Below are positions 9,782 to 19,692 of a DNA stretch of 64,000 nucleotides, one piece after another. The notes under the pieces are model-generated. The model saw only the letters and a program-made list of their open reading frames with translations, was not told the DNA's origin and searched no databases. The stretch comes from Mucilaginibacter straminoryzae. Lineage in GTDB: Bacteria; Bacteroidota; Bacteroidia; Sphingobacteriales; Sphingobacteriaceae. The stretch covers positions 186,001-250,000 of the forward strand of contig NZ_JALJEJ010000006.1 in the NCBI RefSeq assembly GCF_022953055.1. Reading direction: 5' to 3'. The stretch's first letter is position 1; every line of letters begins with the position of its first letter. Position numbers and translations under genes: made by a program.

Positions 9782-11560
9782 ATGAAAAAATTTAGATATA
9801 GCATTTTAGGGTTATTGTGTACTGTGATGCTAACCCTTTTAAATTCGTGTAAAAAGTATCTGGATGAACAGCCTGTCTCTGCATTTTCTACAGAAGCAGC
9901 CTTCTCCAACGTTAATACCGCAACAAGCGCTGTTCTGGGCATATACGCTCGTTTAGCCGGCGACTCTGGCTACGGTATCCGCCTTAGTATGTATTATACC
10001 GTGGATGCCGACGACTTTGTAGGCCCTGCCAGTAACGCCTCGCCGGATAACGACCGCCGCGATATTGCACGTTACCAGGCTACCGCGCAAAACGCACAAA
10101 TAGAAGCACCGTTTGAAAACCTGTACACCGGGATAGAGCGCGCTAATATCTGTATCAAGTATATCCCGCAAATGGCAGCTTATACCAGTGGCAGCGCGAG
10201 CGACCAGGCCGCTTTGAAAAGACTATACGGGGAAGCGCTCACACTACGTGCCCAGTTTTATTTTGAACTGATGCGCAACTGGGGAGATGTACCTGCACAA
10301 TGGGAACCATCTGCCGACCAGCCTACGCTTAATATTACCCGGACAGACCAAAAAGTGATTTATGACCGTATCCTGAACGACCTATTAACTGCAGAAAGCC
10401 TGGTGCCGTGGAGGACAGAAGTGGTACGTGACGAGCGGATTACCAAAGGTGCGGTTAAAGGCCTACGCGCTCGTATTGCGCTATTCAGGGGTGGTTACCT
10501 GCTAAACACCAGCACCGGCCAGGTAGACCGCACTTCAGACTATCAGAAATATTACCAGATCACCCGTGATGAATGTAACGACCTGCTTCAGCGCCGTGAC
10601 CAGCATACCCTGAACAGCAGCTTCCAAAACTTATTTAAGAACTATGTGGATGCGCATACGCTTGACCCTACGGGTGAAATTATGTTTGAAGTTGCTATGG
10701 CCGGTGGTTCCGGCATAGCCGACAGCAAACTGGGTTACTATGACGGCCCGCGCAGCGTGAACGGCAGCACCAGCTTAGGTAATTCCAGCATTACTGCGGT
10801 GCCTACCTATTTTTATGCGTTCGACCAGAACGATGTACGCCGCGATGTGACCATCTGCCCTTACTTCTTCAATTTTGATGGTACGAAAACCTTGCAGCGT
10901 TTAATCGGCCTGCCTAGCGGAAAGTTCCGCCGCGACTGGATCACCAATCCATCTATTCCGGTTAACTCTGCGTCGCAATACTTCGGCATTAACTGGCCTA
11001 TCCTTCGTTTCGCAGACGTGCTGCTGATGTATGCAGAAGCTGATAACGAACTGAACAGCGGCCCTTCTGCTGCGGCAATCTCAGCATTGCGCGAGGTTCG
11101 TTTGCGTGGCTTTAACGGCGATGCAACCAAAATCGGCACCATCCCGACAGACAAGACAGGATTTTTTACCGCACTTGCAAATGAACGTTTGTTTGAATTT
11201 GGTGGCGAAGGTATCCGTAAGTTCGACCTGATCCGCTGGAACTTGTTCAACTCAACCTTAACCGCTACACGCGCCAACCTTACCGCCATGTTTAACAAGC
11301 AGGCACCATATAACAACCTGCCGCAAACCATGACGTACCAGAACGCGCAGCAGACCATCAATTATGGCAGTTCGCTTTATGCGCCATCACCGTCAACAGT
11401 ACCAACAGGTTATACAAGGGTTAACTGGGTAAGTTCACTCACCACCACTTACATTACAAGCGTGGCGCAATATTTCAAGCCAGGCCATAGCGAGGTGTTG
11501 CCAATACCGCAGCCTTCAATAGATGCCAATCCGTTGCTAACTCAAAATTTTGGTTATTAA
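9782..11560 (+). CDS. SusD/RagB-type glycan-binding lipoprotein
   Basis: Surface glycan-binding partner of the SusC-like transporter (592 aa), forming the lid of the import complex. The signal peptide ends in a lipobox with LNSC, followed by KKYLDEQPVSAF, the standard SusD start. The helical body carries TPR-like segments (LYGEALTLRAQFYFELMRNWGDVP) and the C-terminal RagB/SusD signature (WPILRFADVLLMYAEADNE, then ERLFEFGGEGIRKFDLIRW). The start is the ATG 9 bp after susC. A strong hairpin follows 17 bp past the stop, separating it from the pectate lyase gene. Confidence 0.95.
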   Translation: MKKFRYSILGLLCTVMLTLLNSCKKYLDEQPVSAFSTEAAFSNVNTATSAVLGIYARLAGDSGYGIRLSMYYTVDADDFVGPASNASPDNDRRDIARYQATAQNAQIEAPFENLYTGIERANICIKYIPQMAAYTSGSASDQAALKRLYGEALTLRAQFYFELMRNWGDVPAQWEPSADQPTLNITRTDQKVIYDRILNDLLTAESLVPWRTEVVRDERITKGAVKGLRARIALFRGGYLLNTSTGQVDRTSDYQKYYQITRDECNDLLQRRDQHTLNSSFQNLFKNYVDAHTLDPTGEIMFEVAMAGGSGIADSKLGYYDGPRSVNGSTSLGNSSITAVPTYFYAFDQNDVRRDVTICPYFFNFDGTKTLQRLIGLPSGKFRRDWITNPSIPVNSASQYFGINWPILRFADVLLMYAEADNELNSGPSAAAISALREVRLRGFNGDATKIGTIPTDKTGFFTALANERLFEFGGEGIRKFDLIRWNLFNSTLTATRANLTAMFNKQAPYNNLPQTMTYQNAQQTINYGSSLYAPSPSTVPTGYTRVNWVSSLTTTYITSVAQYFKPGHSEVLPIPQPSIDANPLLTQNFGY

Positions 11561-11576
11561 ACTATTAATCCTTTCA

Positions 11577-11604
11577 AAAGGCTACCTGTATCCGGGTAGC
11601 CTTT
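11577..11604 (+). terminator. Hairpin between susD and the pectin enzymes
   Basis: AAAGGCTACC pairs perfectly with GGTAGCCTTT (10 bp) around an 8-base loop, followed by CCTAATTTT. It lies between susD and the lyase gene, so it is probably an intra-operon attenuator or 3' stabiliser giving more SusCD than enzyme. The T-run is short. Confidence 0.6.
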
Positions 11605-11619
11605 CCTAATTTTATACCA

Positions 11620-12957
11620 ATGAAAAGATTTGTCTTTATGCTGTTATCCGCCCTATTGTACCATCAGGCGGATGCTTTAAGCAAAGACTCTGTTCTGGCA
11701 TTTCCGGGGGCAGAAGGCTTCGGAAAATTTACCAGCGGGGGCCGTGGGGGAAGAGTTTATATGGTTACCAATCTGAATGATGCCGGTCCGGGTAGCCTCA
11801 GGGAGGGGATCAAACAAAAGGGACCGAGAACGATTGTTTTTGCCCTATCTGGTACTATCGCACTGGAAAGCCCACTGGTGATCAAAAACGGCGACCTAAC
11901 GATCGCGGGGCAGTCTGCCCCGGGCGATGGCATTTGCCTGAAAAACTATACCACCACGGTAGATGCAGATAATGTGATCGTTCGTTTTATGCGTTTCCGG
12001 ATGGGTGATGAGCGCAAACATCCGGATGATTCCTTTAACGGTAAAGGGCACCATCATATCATCATCGACCACTGTTCCATGAGCTGGTCTATTGATGAAA
12101 CAGCCTCTTTTTACTGGAACCGTAATTTTACCATGCAATGGTGTATCATAGCAGAAAGCCTGGAAAATTCGTTCCACCCAAAAGGTCCGCACGGCTATGG
12201 CGGGATCTGGGGCGGCGAAGGCGCTACATTTCATCATAATTTGTTGGCCAGCCATACCAGCCGCAACCCACGCTTCAGCGGTTCTGAGACCGTGCCTAAC
12301 AAGCCGGACGAACTGGTAGATTTTGTTAACAATGTCATCTTCAACTGGGGAAGTAACAGTACCTATGGCGGTGAGCGCGGCAGGTATAATATGGTGAATA
12401 ACTACTACAAAGCAGGGCCCGCTACGGTTAAAACGTATAACCGTATTGTTAACCCCTGGATGCCGCTGGGCCAATATTATATCAACGGGAATATTTTAGC
12501 AGGGAATGCAAAAATCACAAGCGATAACTGGCTTGGCGCGCAGGGCGAAAAAGGGGCATCAGTAGCCGCCGCGAAAATTGACGCTCCCCTGCCTGTTGTA
12601 AATATAGCTACACAAAATGCTGCTGATGCATACCAGTCTGTACTGCAAAAAGCTGGGGCTAACCTGCATCGCGATGAGGTGGATCTACGGATTCTGAAGG
12701 ATGTAGTGAGTGGAAAACCAACTGAAGGCAGCGATCATGACGGCATCATTGATTCACAAAAAGACGTAGGCGGATGGCCGGAATTGAAAACGCTGCCCAC
12801 CCCTGCCGATCAGGACCAGGACGGCATACCAGACGATTGGGAAAAACAACACGGACTGAACCCGGCCAACAGTGCTGACGCCGCAGGTTACAATTTAGAC
12901 AAGCAATACACCAACCTGGAAGTTTACCTGAACAGTTTGGTTAAAGATGTGATATGA
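11620..12957 (+). CDS. Pectate lyase, polysaccharide lyase family 1 type
   Basis: Cleaves de-esterified polygalacturonan by beta-elimination, using calcium. A signal peptide (to about residue 20) leads into PGAEGFGKFTSGGRGG, the usual start of Bacteroidota PL1 enzymes, then a right-handed beta-helix with IIIDHCSMSWSIDET, GGIWGGEGATFHHNLLASH and SRNPRFSG (candidate substrate arginine). The C-terminal 60 residues (DQDQDGIPDDWEKQHGLNP) are a calcium-binding, dockerin/thrombospondin-3-like tail common in these secreted lyases. Its stop overlaps the acetylesterase start by ATGA (12954-12957), indicating coupled translation. Probably periplasmic or surface exposed. Confidence 0.92.
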   Translation: MKRFVFMLLSALLYHQADALSKDSVLAFPGAEGFGKFTSGGRGGRVYMVTNLNDAGPGSLREGIKQKGPRTIVFALSGTIALESPLVIKNGDLTIAGQSAPGDGICLKNYTTTVDADNVIVRFMRFRMGDERKHPDDSFNGKGHHHIIIDHCSMSWSIDETASFYWNRNFTMQWCIIAESLENSFHPKGPHGYGGIWGGEGATFHHNLLASHTSRNPRFSGSETVPNKPDELVDFVNNVIFNWGSNSTYGGERGRYNMVNNYYKAGPATVKTYNRIVNPWMPLGQYYINGNILAGNAKITSDNWLGAQGEKGASVAAAKIDAPLPVVNIATQNAADAYQSVLQKAGANLHRDEVDLRILKDVVSGKPTEGSDHDGIIDSQKDVGGWPELKTLPTPADQDQDGIPDDWEKQHGLNPANSADAAGYNLDKQYTNLEVYLNSLVKDVI

Positions 12958-13718
12958 ACAAAAAATTGATCACCGGTTGCCTGTTACTGGCAGCTGCATT
13001 TGCATTAGCGTTTACACTTGCCCCTTCAAAGGCAACTATTTATATGATCGGCGATTCCACCATGTCTGTCAAGGAGAAAAAGGCTTACCCCGAAACAGGC
13101 TGGGGAATGCCTTTCGCTAATTTCTTCGATTCGACGATTACGATTGATAACCGGGCGAGGAACGGGCGCAGCACACGCACTTTTGTAGAAGAGGGTTTGT
13201 GGAAGCCCGTCGCCGAAGGCATGAAACCAGGCGATTACCTGCTCATCCAGTTTGGCCATAATGACGAGGTTCCCACCAAGAAAAGCTATACTACGCCAGA
13301 AGACTATAAAAAATACCTGCTTGAATTTGTGAATACCGCCAGGCAGAAAAAAGCTGTCCCGGTACTGATCACACCGGTAGCACGCCGCACTTTTGACCAG
13401 GATGGAAAGCTAAAACCTTCGCATCCGGAGTATTCCCAATACGTGCGCGATGTCGCCAAGGCAAACAATGTTTTATTGATAGACCTTGATCAGCAGAGCC
13501 AGAATTTGCTTAGGGAACTCGGACCGGAAAAGTCTGTTCTGCTATTTAACCACCTGGCTCCCGGCGAACACCCAAATTATCCAGACGGTAAACAGGATGA
13601 CACCCACTTTAACGAATTGGGCGCCCGCCGGATGGCCGAACTGGTACTGGCAGATTTGGTAAAGATTTTACCGGATTTAGATTCACACATTGCACGTAAT
13701 AAACCGGTTATGAAATGA
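12954..13718 (+). CDS. Rhamnogalacturonan acetylesterase (GDSL/SGNH, CE12 type)
   Basis: Removes acetyl groups from rhamnogalacturonan so lyases can act. 254 aa with an N-terminal signal or anchor (residues 4-22). SGNH blocks are intact: block I IGDSTMS (Ser35), block II with NGRSTRTF around Gly71, block III FGHND (Asn103), block V DDTHFNELG (Asp215, His218). GDST rather than GDSL is normal for CE12. It sits between the pectate lyase and pectinesterase genes with 4-base overlaps on both sides, so the three products are co-translated. Fold is certain; acetylesterase function is inferred from family and context. Confidence 0.9.
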   Translation: MNKKLITGCLLLAAAFALAFTLAPSKATIYMIGDSTMSVKEKKAYPETGWGMPFANFFDSTITIDNRARNGRSTRTFVEEGLWKPVAEGMKPGDYLLIQFGHNDEVPTKKSYTTPEDYKKYLLEFVNTARQKKAVPVLITPVARRTFDQDGKLKPSHPEYSQYVRDVAKANNVLLIDLDQQSQNLLRELGPEKSVLLFNHLAPGEHPNYPDGKQDDTHFNELGARRMAELVLADLVKILPDLDSHIARNKPVMK

Positions 13719-14677
13719 AACGCTTACTATTAATTCTGGCTTGCTTCTTCTGGCAGTTTGCTTTAGGCCAGGGCAGAAAGATCATAGTCGCCGCAGACGG
13801 AACCGGTGATTTTAAAACTGTTCAGCAAGCGCTCGATGCCGTAAAAGATAGCAGTGCAACACCCACCACTATCTTTATTAAAAAGGGCATCTATAAAGAG
13901 AAGCTGAGACTTCAGGCTTCGAAAATAAAAGTGACCATGATCGGTGAAGACCGCGATAGAACCATCCTTACTTATGATGATTACCATGAGCGTAAAGACA
14001 GCACCGGCAAGGCAATAGGTACGTCTGGCTCGGCAAGTTTTTTTATCTACGCCAATAATTTCACCGCGCTAAATCTCACCTTTCAAAACACTGCAGGGAT
14101 ATCCGCCGGACAGGCTGTTGCAGTATGGGTGGGCGGCGACCGTAACCGGTTTAAAAACTGCCGTTTCCTGGGTTTTCAGGATACGCTGTATACCTTCGGC
14201 GCGGGCTTGCGCGAGTATTTTGAAGATTGCTACATCGAAGGTACTGTCGATTTTATCTTCGGTGCTGCCATTGCCTGGTTCGAAAGATGTAACATCCACC
14301 TGATCCGAAGCGGCTATGTTACCGCTGCATCTACCCCGCAAAACGTTCCTTATGGGTACATTTTTAATAAATGCCGCATCACCGGCAATGCTGAAGAACA
14401 AAGCTTTTACCTCGGCCGCCCGTGGCGGCCATATGCTGCCGTAACCTACCTCAATTGCTTTTTGGATAAACAGATCAAAAGCGAAGGCTGGGATAATTGG
14501 CACAATGCAGCTAATGAAAAAACAGCACGTTTTGCCGAATACAACAGTAAAGGGCCGGGGGCGAGTGCGGCGGCAAGAGTTAGCTGGAGCAGGCAGTTAA
14601 CAGATGACGAAGCCAAAGCATACAATGTAAAAAATATCCTTAGCGGTGCTGACGGCTGGCAGCCTGCTGCTTTTTAG
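13715..14677 (+). CDS. Pectinesterase (pectin methylesterase, CE8)
   Basis: Hydrolyses methyl esters of polygalacturonate, producing the substrate for the upstream pectate lyase. Signal peptide to about residue 19 (ALGQG), then VAADGTGDFKTVQQALDAV, the family start. Active-site residues are present: Gln133 (AGQAVAV), Gln155 and Asp156 (GFQDTLY), Asp179 (DFIFG), Arg235 and Trp237 (LGRPWRPY). 320 aa is normal for bacterial CE8. Last gene of the locus; it faces the PhyH gene on the other strand with only 19 bp between stops and no clear terminator. Confidence 0.95.
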   Translation: MKRLLLILACFFWQFALGQGRKIIVAADGTGDFKTVQQALDAVKDSSATPTTIFIKKGIYKEKLRLQASKIKVTMIGEDRDRTILTYDDYHERKDSTGKAIGTSGSASFFIYANNFTALNLTFQNTAGISAGQAVAVWVGGDRNRFKNCRFLGFQDTLYTFGAGLREYFEDCYIEGTVDFIFGAAIAWFERCNIHLIRSGYVTAASTPQNVPYGYIFNKCRITGNAEEQSFYLGRPWRPYAAVTYLNCFLDKQIKSEGWDNWHNAANEKTARFAEYNSKGPGASAAARVSWSRQLTDDEAKAYNVKNILSGADGWQPAAF

Positions 14678-14696
14678 CAGGAAGGTTTCGCTCGAC

Positions 14697-15659
14697 TTAC
14701 CCCTTAATAGACTTGTACAACCGCAGCAAACGGGCAGGCATCATTTTGGCTAACCGTCTTTTTAGCGGATTAGATGTATTGACCACATCGCCAAGGTATT
14801 TGTTCGGCACATGCTGGCCGGTAGCAATGTCGACGATATCGCGTAAGAAGATCTTCTTCAGCAGCATATCAGTAAACAGCGGCGTATAATAGGTACAGTT
14901 TTCAAAGTAATAATGCGATACCTGGCTATGGCGTGTCGTCCCCGCTTTGTTAATTACTTCACCGCCGTGCAACAAATTCGCTGCCCAGATCAAGGCCTGG
15001 CCTTTTTTAATCAGCAGCTTCTCTTTTTGAAGGCCCAAGCCTTTAGTCACCTCTTCTATAAAGGTTTCATAATAGTCGTTATAATTCATATAGCCGTTCT
15101 TCATCTTTAGGCTGTCCGACGCTTTTACGCCCATGTCGGCCATATCGTAAAAAGGCAGTTTATGGCTTCCCGGATAGTAGTGCAGCGGGCCGTTATCTTC
15201 GGTCACGTCTTCCAACGCTACCCATACACCACACATAAAACGTTCCGGTATAGAACTGAAGTGGATCATATCAGAATGAGTTTTCTGCTGCGTTCCGCGA
15301 TCGAAATTCAGAGTTTGAAACGGGATAGGTCTGCGGCGGTAGAGCAGCTCCAGCTTATCAAGTATGGGTTGATGGACGGCCACCTGTTTTACATGCTCAT
15401 TAAACTGCCAGGCATCCTGTATACGGTGCGGCGAAAAATGTACCTTTTTGTTCTTTTCCGCGTATTTCTGATGCGCCTCTACCAGTTCATTTTTTATCCC
15501 CTCAATAACGACATCATCTAATTGCGGATCAAAAATCACATAGCCATTAGTAGCGAAGTTTTTTACAAATTCTTTGTCTTGATCACTTAACCCGGAAGCA
15601 GCTAATTCTTGTTCAAAAAACGGCGATTCGGTCCAGGGTAGATTATGCTTAATTGACAT
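14697..15659 (-). CDS. Phytanoyl-CoA dioxygenase (PhyH) family protein
   Basis: Fe(II)/2-oxoglutarate-dependent oxygenase fold, 320 aa, cytosolic. The metal triad is visible as His128-x-Asp130 (KTHSDMIHF) and distal His231 (NLLHGGEV), with Arg243 (TTRHSQ) placed to bind 2-oxoglutarate. DNGPLHYYPGSHKLPFY is the PhyH signature after strand two. The substrate is unknown: the family hydroxylates lipids, ectoine, aminoglycosides and many natural products. It stands alone, with an unrelated permease gene upstream on the same strand. Confidence 0.85.
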   Translation of the reverse strand: MSIKHNLPWTESPFFEQELAASGLSDQDKEFVKNFATNGYVIFDPQLDDVVIEGIKNELVEAHQKYAEKNKKVHFSPHRIQDAWQFNEHVKQVAVHQPILDKLELLYRRRPIPFQTLNFDRGTQQKTHSDMIHFSSIPERFMCGVWVALEDVTEDNGPLHYYPGSHKLPFYDMADMGVKASDSLKMKNGYMNYNDYYETFIEEVTKGLGLQKEKLLIKKGQALIWAANLLHGGEVINKAGTTRHSQVSHYYFENCTYYTPLFTDMLLKKIFLRDIVDIATGQHVPNKYLGDVVNTSNPLKRRLAKMMPARLLRLYKSIKG

Positions 15660-15731
15660 GTGACAGATTTAAGCACTAAAATTAATCAAATATAAGCACA
15701 AGTCACCTTAAACCCATCATCAAAACGAAAA

Positions 15732-15753
15732 GCCCTTTGAATTTTCAAAAGGC
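15732..15753 (-). terminator. Terminator after the FtsX-like permease gene
   Basis: On the minus strand GCCTTTTG pairs with CAAAGGGC (8 bp, one G-T pair) around AAAATT, followed by TTTTCGTTTTG. It starts 40 bases past the permease stop and fits an intrinsic terminator. Confidence 0.6.
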
Positions 15754-15792
15754 ATAATCGTCTTTAAAGAAGTTTAATAAATGTCGCCCCAT

Positions 15793-18225
15793 TTACTCGC
15801 TCCTTAAGCTTTTAACCGGGTTTACCAACGCCGCCTTTATTGCCTGGAAACTTACGGTGGATAGGGCAATAACTAAAGCGGTAAGCGCAGCCAGTACAAA
15901 GGTCCACCCGCTGATGTCCACCCGGTATGCAAATCCCTGTAGCCACCGGTGCATGGCAAACCAGGCTATCGGGCTGGCAATCACAGTCGAAATTAATACC
16001 AGTTTTACGAAATCTACTGAAAGCAGCGTAGTGATATTAGCCACCGTAGCACCCAAAACTTTACGGATACCGATCTCTTTGTTACGCTGTTCAGCGGCGT
16101 AAGTAATCAGGCCGAACAAACCAAGGCAGGCGATCAGGATGGTAAAGAAGGCAAAGATGACGAACAACTTTCCGGTGCGCTGGTCTGATTGATAGATCTT
16201 ATTAAAATCGTCATCAAGGAAAGAGTATAAAAACGGTTGCCCGGCCATTTTGCTATCCATTGCGTGATAGGTAGCTTCAATCTGCTTCATCACTCCGTGC
16301 ACATCTGCCGACTTGATCTTAAACACAAACCGGTCTCCGCCATTGGCCAAACGCATAACCATTGGCGCTGGCTTTTCCCTTAAAGAACCAACGTTGAAAT
16401 CTTTCACCACACCGATAACCTGGTGGGGAACAGCTCCGGCTTTATTATCATAATCGTACAATTTCTGCTGTAAGGGATTTTTATATCCTAACAGGCTTGC
16501 GGCTGTTTCATTAATCAATACCCCGCTCGAATCTGTGGGCATATAGCGCGAAAAGTTTCGCCCGGAGGCCATTTTCATGCCCATTGCCGGTATAAAATCA
16601 GAATCGATGATCCAATCTGTAAATACCATGGCCCCGGCGGCATTCATGGATGCATCTTTTGAAAAAGCATTATGATTATAGTCATTTGCGTTTGAAGTAG
16701 GCAAGGCCCCGGAACGCGCACCCGCTACCACACCAGGTATTTGTAACACTTCTTGTTTAAATGCTTTCGCATGGCTGCCTAACGCATACGCATTCTTAAT
16801 TACTACCATCTGCTCGCGGTTATAACCTAAATCTTTATTGCGGATATAGTTGAGCTGGTTGTAGATCACCATGGTGCAAACAATCAATACAATTGCGGCT
16901 GTGAACTGAAATACCACCAGGCTGTTTCGAAGCCAGCTGCCTTTAAACCCGGCGGATAGCCTGCCTTTTAACACCTGTATAGGCTCGAAAGCCGACAAAA
17001 AGAACGCAGGGTAAAGGCCTGCCAATATGCCCGTGATGATAGCGATTGCCAGCGCTGCCGCGAAGAGACCGATATTATTAAACGAGCCAATCGTAATGTT
17101 CTTTCCGGCTAACTGGTTCAAATAAGGCAGGCATAAAACAGAAATGGATACGGCAATTACCAAAGCGATCAGGCTGGTAATTACAGACTCGGTAAGGAAC
17201 TGGGCGATCAGGCTGTACTTATCCGAACCCAGTACTTTTCTTACCCCAACCTCTTTTGCACGGCCAGAAGAACGGGCGGTAGACAGATTGGTAAAATTAA
17301 CACAGGCAATAGCAATAATGATGATGCCTATGATGCTGAAAATATATACATAACGCACATCACCAGAGGGCTCTGCCTCGTCCGTAGCATTAGAATATAA
17401 GTGAATTTTTGTTAAAGGAATAGAACTGTAGGTAAACGCGCCACCGTTTTTTTCCAGATCTGCAAAAGAACTATGCGCAATATTCACCAACTGGGGTTCG
17501 GCGTACTTATGGGCCATGGTTTTCAGGTAACCATTTAATTTCTCGCCGATTACCCCGGGGCGAAGCAGTACGTAAGTGGCAAAGTTATTATTCAGCCAAA
17601 AGTCGGAAGTGCTTTCAGGTATGCCTACCGTCGTCTTCAGAAAGTTAAAGTGGACGTGTGAAGTAGCAGGCATGTCTTCAATTACGCCTGTTATCTTGTA
17701 AAAAGTAGTGTTATCAACTTTTAACGTTTTACCGGTCACATCGGTGCTTTTGAAATATTTTTGAGCAACTGAAGCCGATATGATCATGGTATTCGGCTGG
17801 TTTAAGGCAGTTTTAGCATCACCGTTGATCAGGTGCAAAGAGAAAACCTTAAAAATATTCGGATCGGCGAAAAAAGCGTTTGGTTCTACAAAGGTTTCAT
17901 TTCCTTTTAATACCAGCATATTTCCGCCGTTAGTGATCCGGGTAACCTGCTCCACATCCGGGTAATCGCTCATCAATTTACCTGCAAGTGGCGCCGGGGA
18001 ATCCCGTGATACTTCGCCGCTCCCGTTGATCCTGATAAAGCTGTTGACACGGTAAATGCGATCAGCATTAACGTTGTACTTGTCGTAGCTTAATTCATCG
18101 ATCACAAACAGGCTGATCATTAGGCATACGGCCAAACCTATCGCCAGTCCAAACACATTAATGGCAAAATAACCTTTGTGCCTGGCCATGTTGCGAAAAG
18201 CTATTTTGATGTAGTTGCGTATCAT
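15793..18225 (-). CDS. FtsX-like ABC transporter permease, MacB/SalY type, duplicated
   Basis: Inner-membrane permease of 810 aa with the layout typical of Bacteroidota: N-terminal membrane segment (INVFGLAIGLAVCLMISLFVI), MacB periplasmic core (about 45-245), three-helix FtsX domain (about 285-430, with ARSSGRAKEVGVRKVLGS), a second segment and core, and a second FtsX domain (about 680-805, with AAEQRNKEIGIRKVLGATV). The paired RxKEVGVRKVLG motifs are the coupling helices that contact the ATPase. No ATP-binding subunit is adjacent, so it must be encoded elsewhere. Such proteins export peptides or lipids or transmit mechanical force; the substrate is unknown. Confidence 0.9.
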   Translation of the reverse strand: MIRNYIKIAFRNMARHKGYFAINVFGLAIGLAVCLMISLFVIDELSYDKYNVNADRIYRVNSFIRINGSGEVSRDSPAPLAGKLMSDYPDVEQVTRITNGGNMLVLKGNETFVEPNAFFADPNIFKVFSLHLINGDAKTALNQPNTMIISASVAQKYFKSTDVTGKTLKVDNTTFYKITGVIEDMPATSHVHFNFLKTTVGIPESTSDFWLNNNFATYVLLRPGVIGEKLNGYLKTMAHKYAEPQLVNIAHSSFADLEKNGGAFTYSSIPLTKIHLYSNATDEAEPSGDVRYVYIFSIIGIIIIAIACVNFTNLSTARSSGRAKEVGVRKVLGSDKYSLIAQFLTESVITSLIALVIAVSISVLCLPYLNQLAGKNITIGSFNNIGLFAAALAIAIITGILAGLYPAFFLSAFEPIQVLKGRLSAGFKGSWLRNSLVVFQFTAAIVLIVCTMVIYNQLNYIRNKDLGYNREQMVVIKNAYALGSHAKAFKQEVLQIPGVVAGARSGALPTSNANDYNHNAFSKDASMNAAGAMVFTDWIIDSDFIPAMGMKMASGRNFSRYMPTDSSGVLINETAASLLGYKNPLQQKLYDYDNKAGAVPHQVIGVVKDFNVGSLREKPAPMVMRLANGGDRFVFKIKSADVHGVMKQIEATYHAMDSKMAGQPFLYSFLDDDFNKIYQSDQRTGKLFVIFAFFTILIACLGLFGLITYAAEQRNKEIGIRKVLGATVANITTLLSVDFVKLVLISTVIASPIAWFAMHRWLQGFAYRVDISGWTFVLAALTALVIALSTVSFQAIKAALVNPVKSLRSE

Positions 18226-18450
18226 ACGGCAAATGTTAATTGTGGTAATTGCCTCAACTACAGAAAAGGCTGTTCCAAAACAACAACAAACAGATTTACA
18301 GTCGATTACATTAAATCGAAATAACTAAGTGTATCAAAAGCGAACGAACGCACGCCCGTTAGCGTACAGTGATAAATTCATCAGATCACTATAACTGATC
18401 CCTCAAACTCAGTGCAACACCAATTTTACCGCTGATACCTTTAACGCCAG

Positions 18451-19566
18451 TTACGCCACCTTTCTCTTTAGCCAGGCCCTTACCGGCTCGTCATATAGCT
18501 TTAAACAGGCGTAAGCCACGGTAATAGAACCGAAGAAAACCAGCAAAGCCCAGGGCAACGCAGTAGTAAAGCCTACGCCCGGATGGTTGCTTACCCAACC
18601 TGTATAGACATAAATAAACGCATAGTGTGTAATGTAAATGGGGTAAGAAATATCGCCCAGAAATTTACAGATCTTAGCTTCGCGCCCGGTTTTTACCGTG
18701 CCACTGGCACCCATATACACGATGAGCGGAAAAAGAGCGATGATTACAACAGATTCATACAAACCGTTCAGCCAGAGTTTTTCTGCCCCGCCCAAACGCG
18801 GCATACACAAAATTGCGACCAGCAACACGCTGCACCATAAAAATGAATTTTTGATATGCGTAGGTTTAGCAACCCTGAACAATAATAAACCACCAAAAAA
18901 GGGGAACATCATGCGGGTAAAACCTATTTTAAGCTGCTCTTCATTTAACGACCAGCCACCGATCACATCGCCGTATTTTCCCAATACAAGGTGATTTACC
19001 AACGCGCCTGCAGAGATTACCACTAATAAAGTCAACGCCCATTTAGGCAGTTTCCTTAACCCCAGCGCGTAAAGAATATTTGCAATATACTCAAAGAATA
19101 ACGACCATCCGGGCCCATCCAGCGGGTGCATTTCCTGCCATCCGCGGATATCCATAGAAATGGGTACCGGGATAAGTGTAAATCCGATCAACATTACCAC
19201 CAGCATGCGCCACATCGGGATGGTATGGATGAGCGGAAACGCTTTTGAATCGCCGAAGTAGAAACAGATCGCCCCGATGATCATCCCCATAATTACCATC
19301 GGTTGCAACCGCTCCAGACGCCTCCTGAAAAAGCCGCCGATAGTCAGCTTAGTCCAGCGGTCGTCATACGCATAACCGATCACAAACCCCGAAAGCAGGA
19401 AAAAGAAATCGACTGCCAGGTAGCCGTGGTTGATGATCAGATCGAGATGGTCTGGTGCATGGGGTTCGCAGATGTGGAAAATAACCACCATTAAGGCGGC
19501 AACGCCGCGAAGGCCATCCAATATGGCATAGTGCGGCTTTGTAGCCAGTGTTCGGTTATCGGTCAT
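18451..19566 (-). CDS. Acyltransferase 3 family membrane protein (OafA/YrhL type)
   Basis: Integral-membrane O-acyltransferase, 371 aa, about 10 transmembrane segments. The N-terminal signature ILDGLRGVAALMVVIFHICEPH contains the R-x10-H arrangement thought to be catalytic; HGYLAVDFFFLLSGFVIGYAY follows as in family members. There is no C-terminal SGNH domain. Members acetylate or succinylate sugars of lipopolysaccharide, exopolysaccharide or natural products; the acceptor is not evident. It has no operon partner: 225 bp separate it from the permease gene and a terminator lies just upstream. Confidence 0.9.
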   Translation of the reverse strand: MTDNRTLATKPHYAILDGLRGVAALMVVIFHICEPHAPDHLDLIINHGYLAVDFFFLLSGFVIGYAYDDRWTKLTIGGFFRRRLERLQPMVIMGMIIGAICFYFGDSKAFPLIHTIPMWRMLVVMLIGFTLIPVPISMDIRGWQEMHPLDGPGWSLFFEYIANILYALGLRKLPKWALTLLVVISAGALVNHLVLGKYGDVIGGWSLNEEQLKIGFTRMMFPFFGGLLLFRVAKPTHIKNSFLWCSVLLVAILCMPRLGGAEKLWLNGLYESVVIIALFPLIVYMGASGTVKTGREAKICKFLGDISYPIYITHYAFIYVYTGWVSNHPGVGFTTALPWALLVFFGSITVAYACLKLYDEPVRAWLKRKVA

Positions 19567-19623
19567 TAAGGATTGAAATAATTGGTTTCAATCGTGAATA
19601 TACTGGCAATATTATTAAAACAC

Positions 19624-19653
19624 AACAGCCCCTGGTTTTCACCAGGGGCTGTT
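19624..19653 (-). terminator. Strong terminator after the glycine-zipper gene
   Basis: A perfect 13-bp stem (AACAGCCCCTGGT with ACCAGGGGCTGTT) and a 4-base loop. On the minus strand it is followed by GTGTTTTAATAAT. It starts 40 bases past the glycine-zipper stop. Confidence 0.85.
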
Positions 19654-19692
19654 ACGGTAACTTAGAAATCAATCCTTTTATAAATAAACAGT

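Noticed and set aside
18226-18450. Possible small RNA between permease and acyltransferase genes
   Set aside because: Only short, weak inverted repeats and no consensus promoter were seen.
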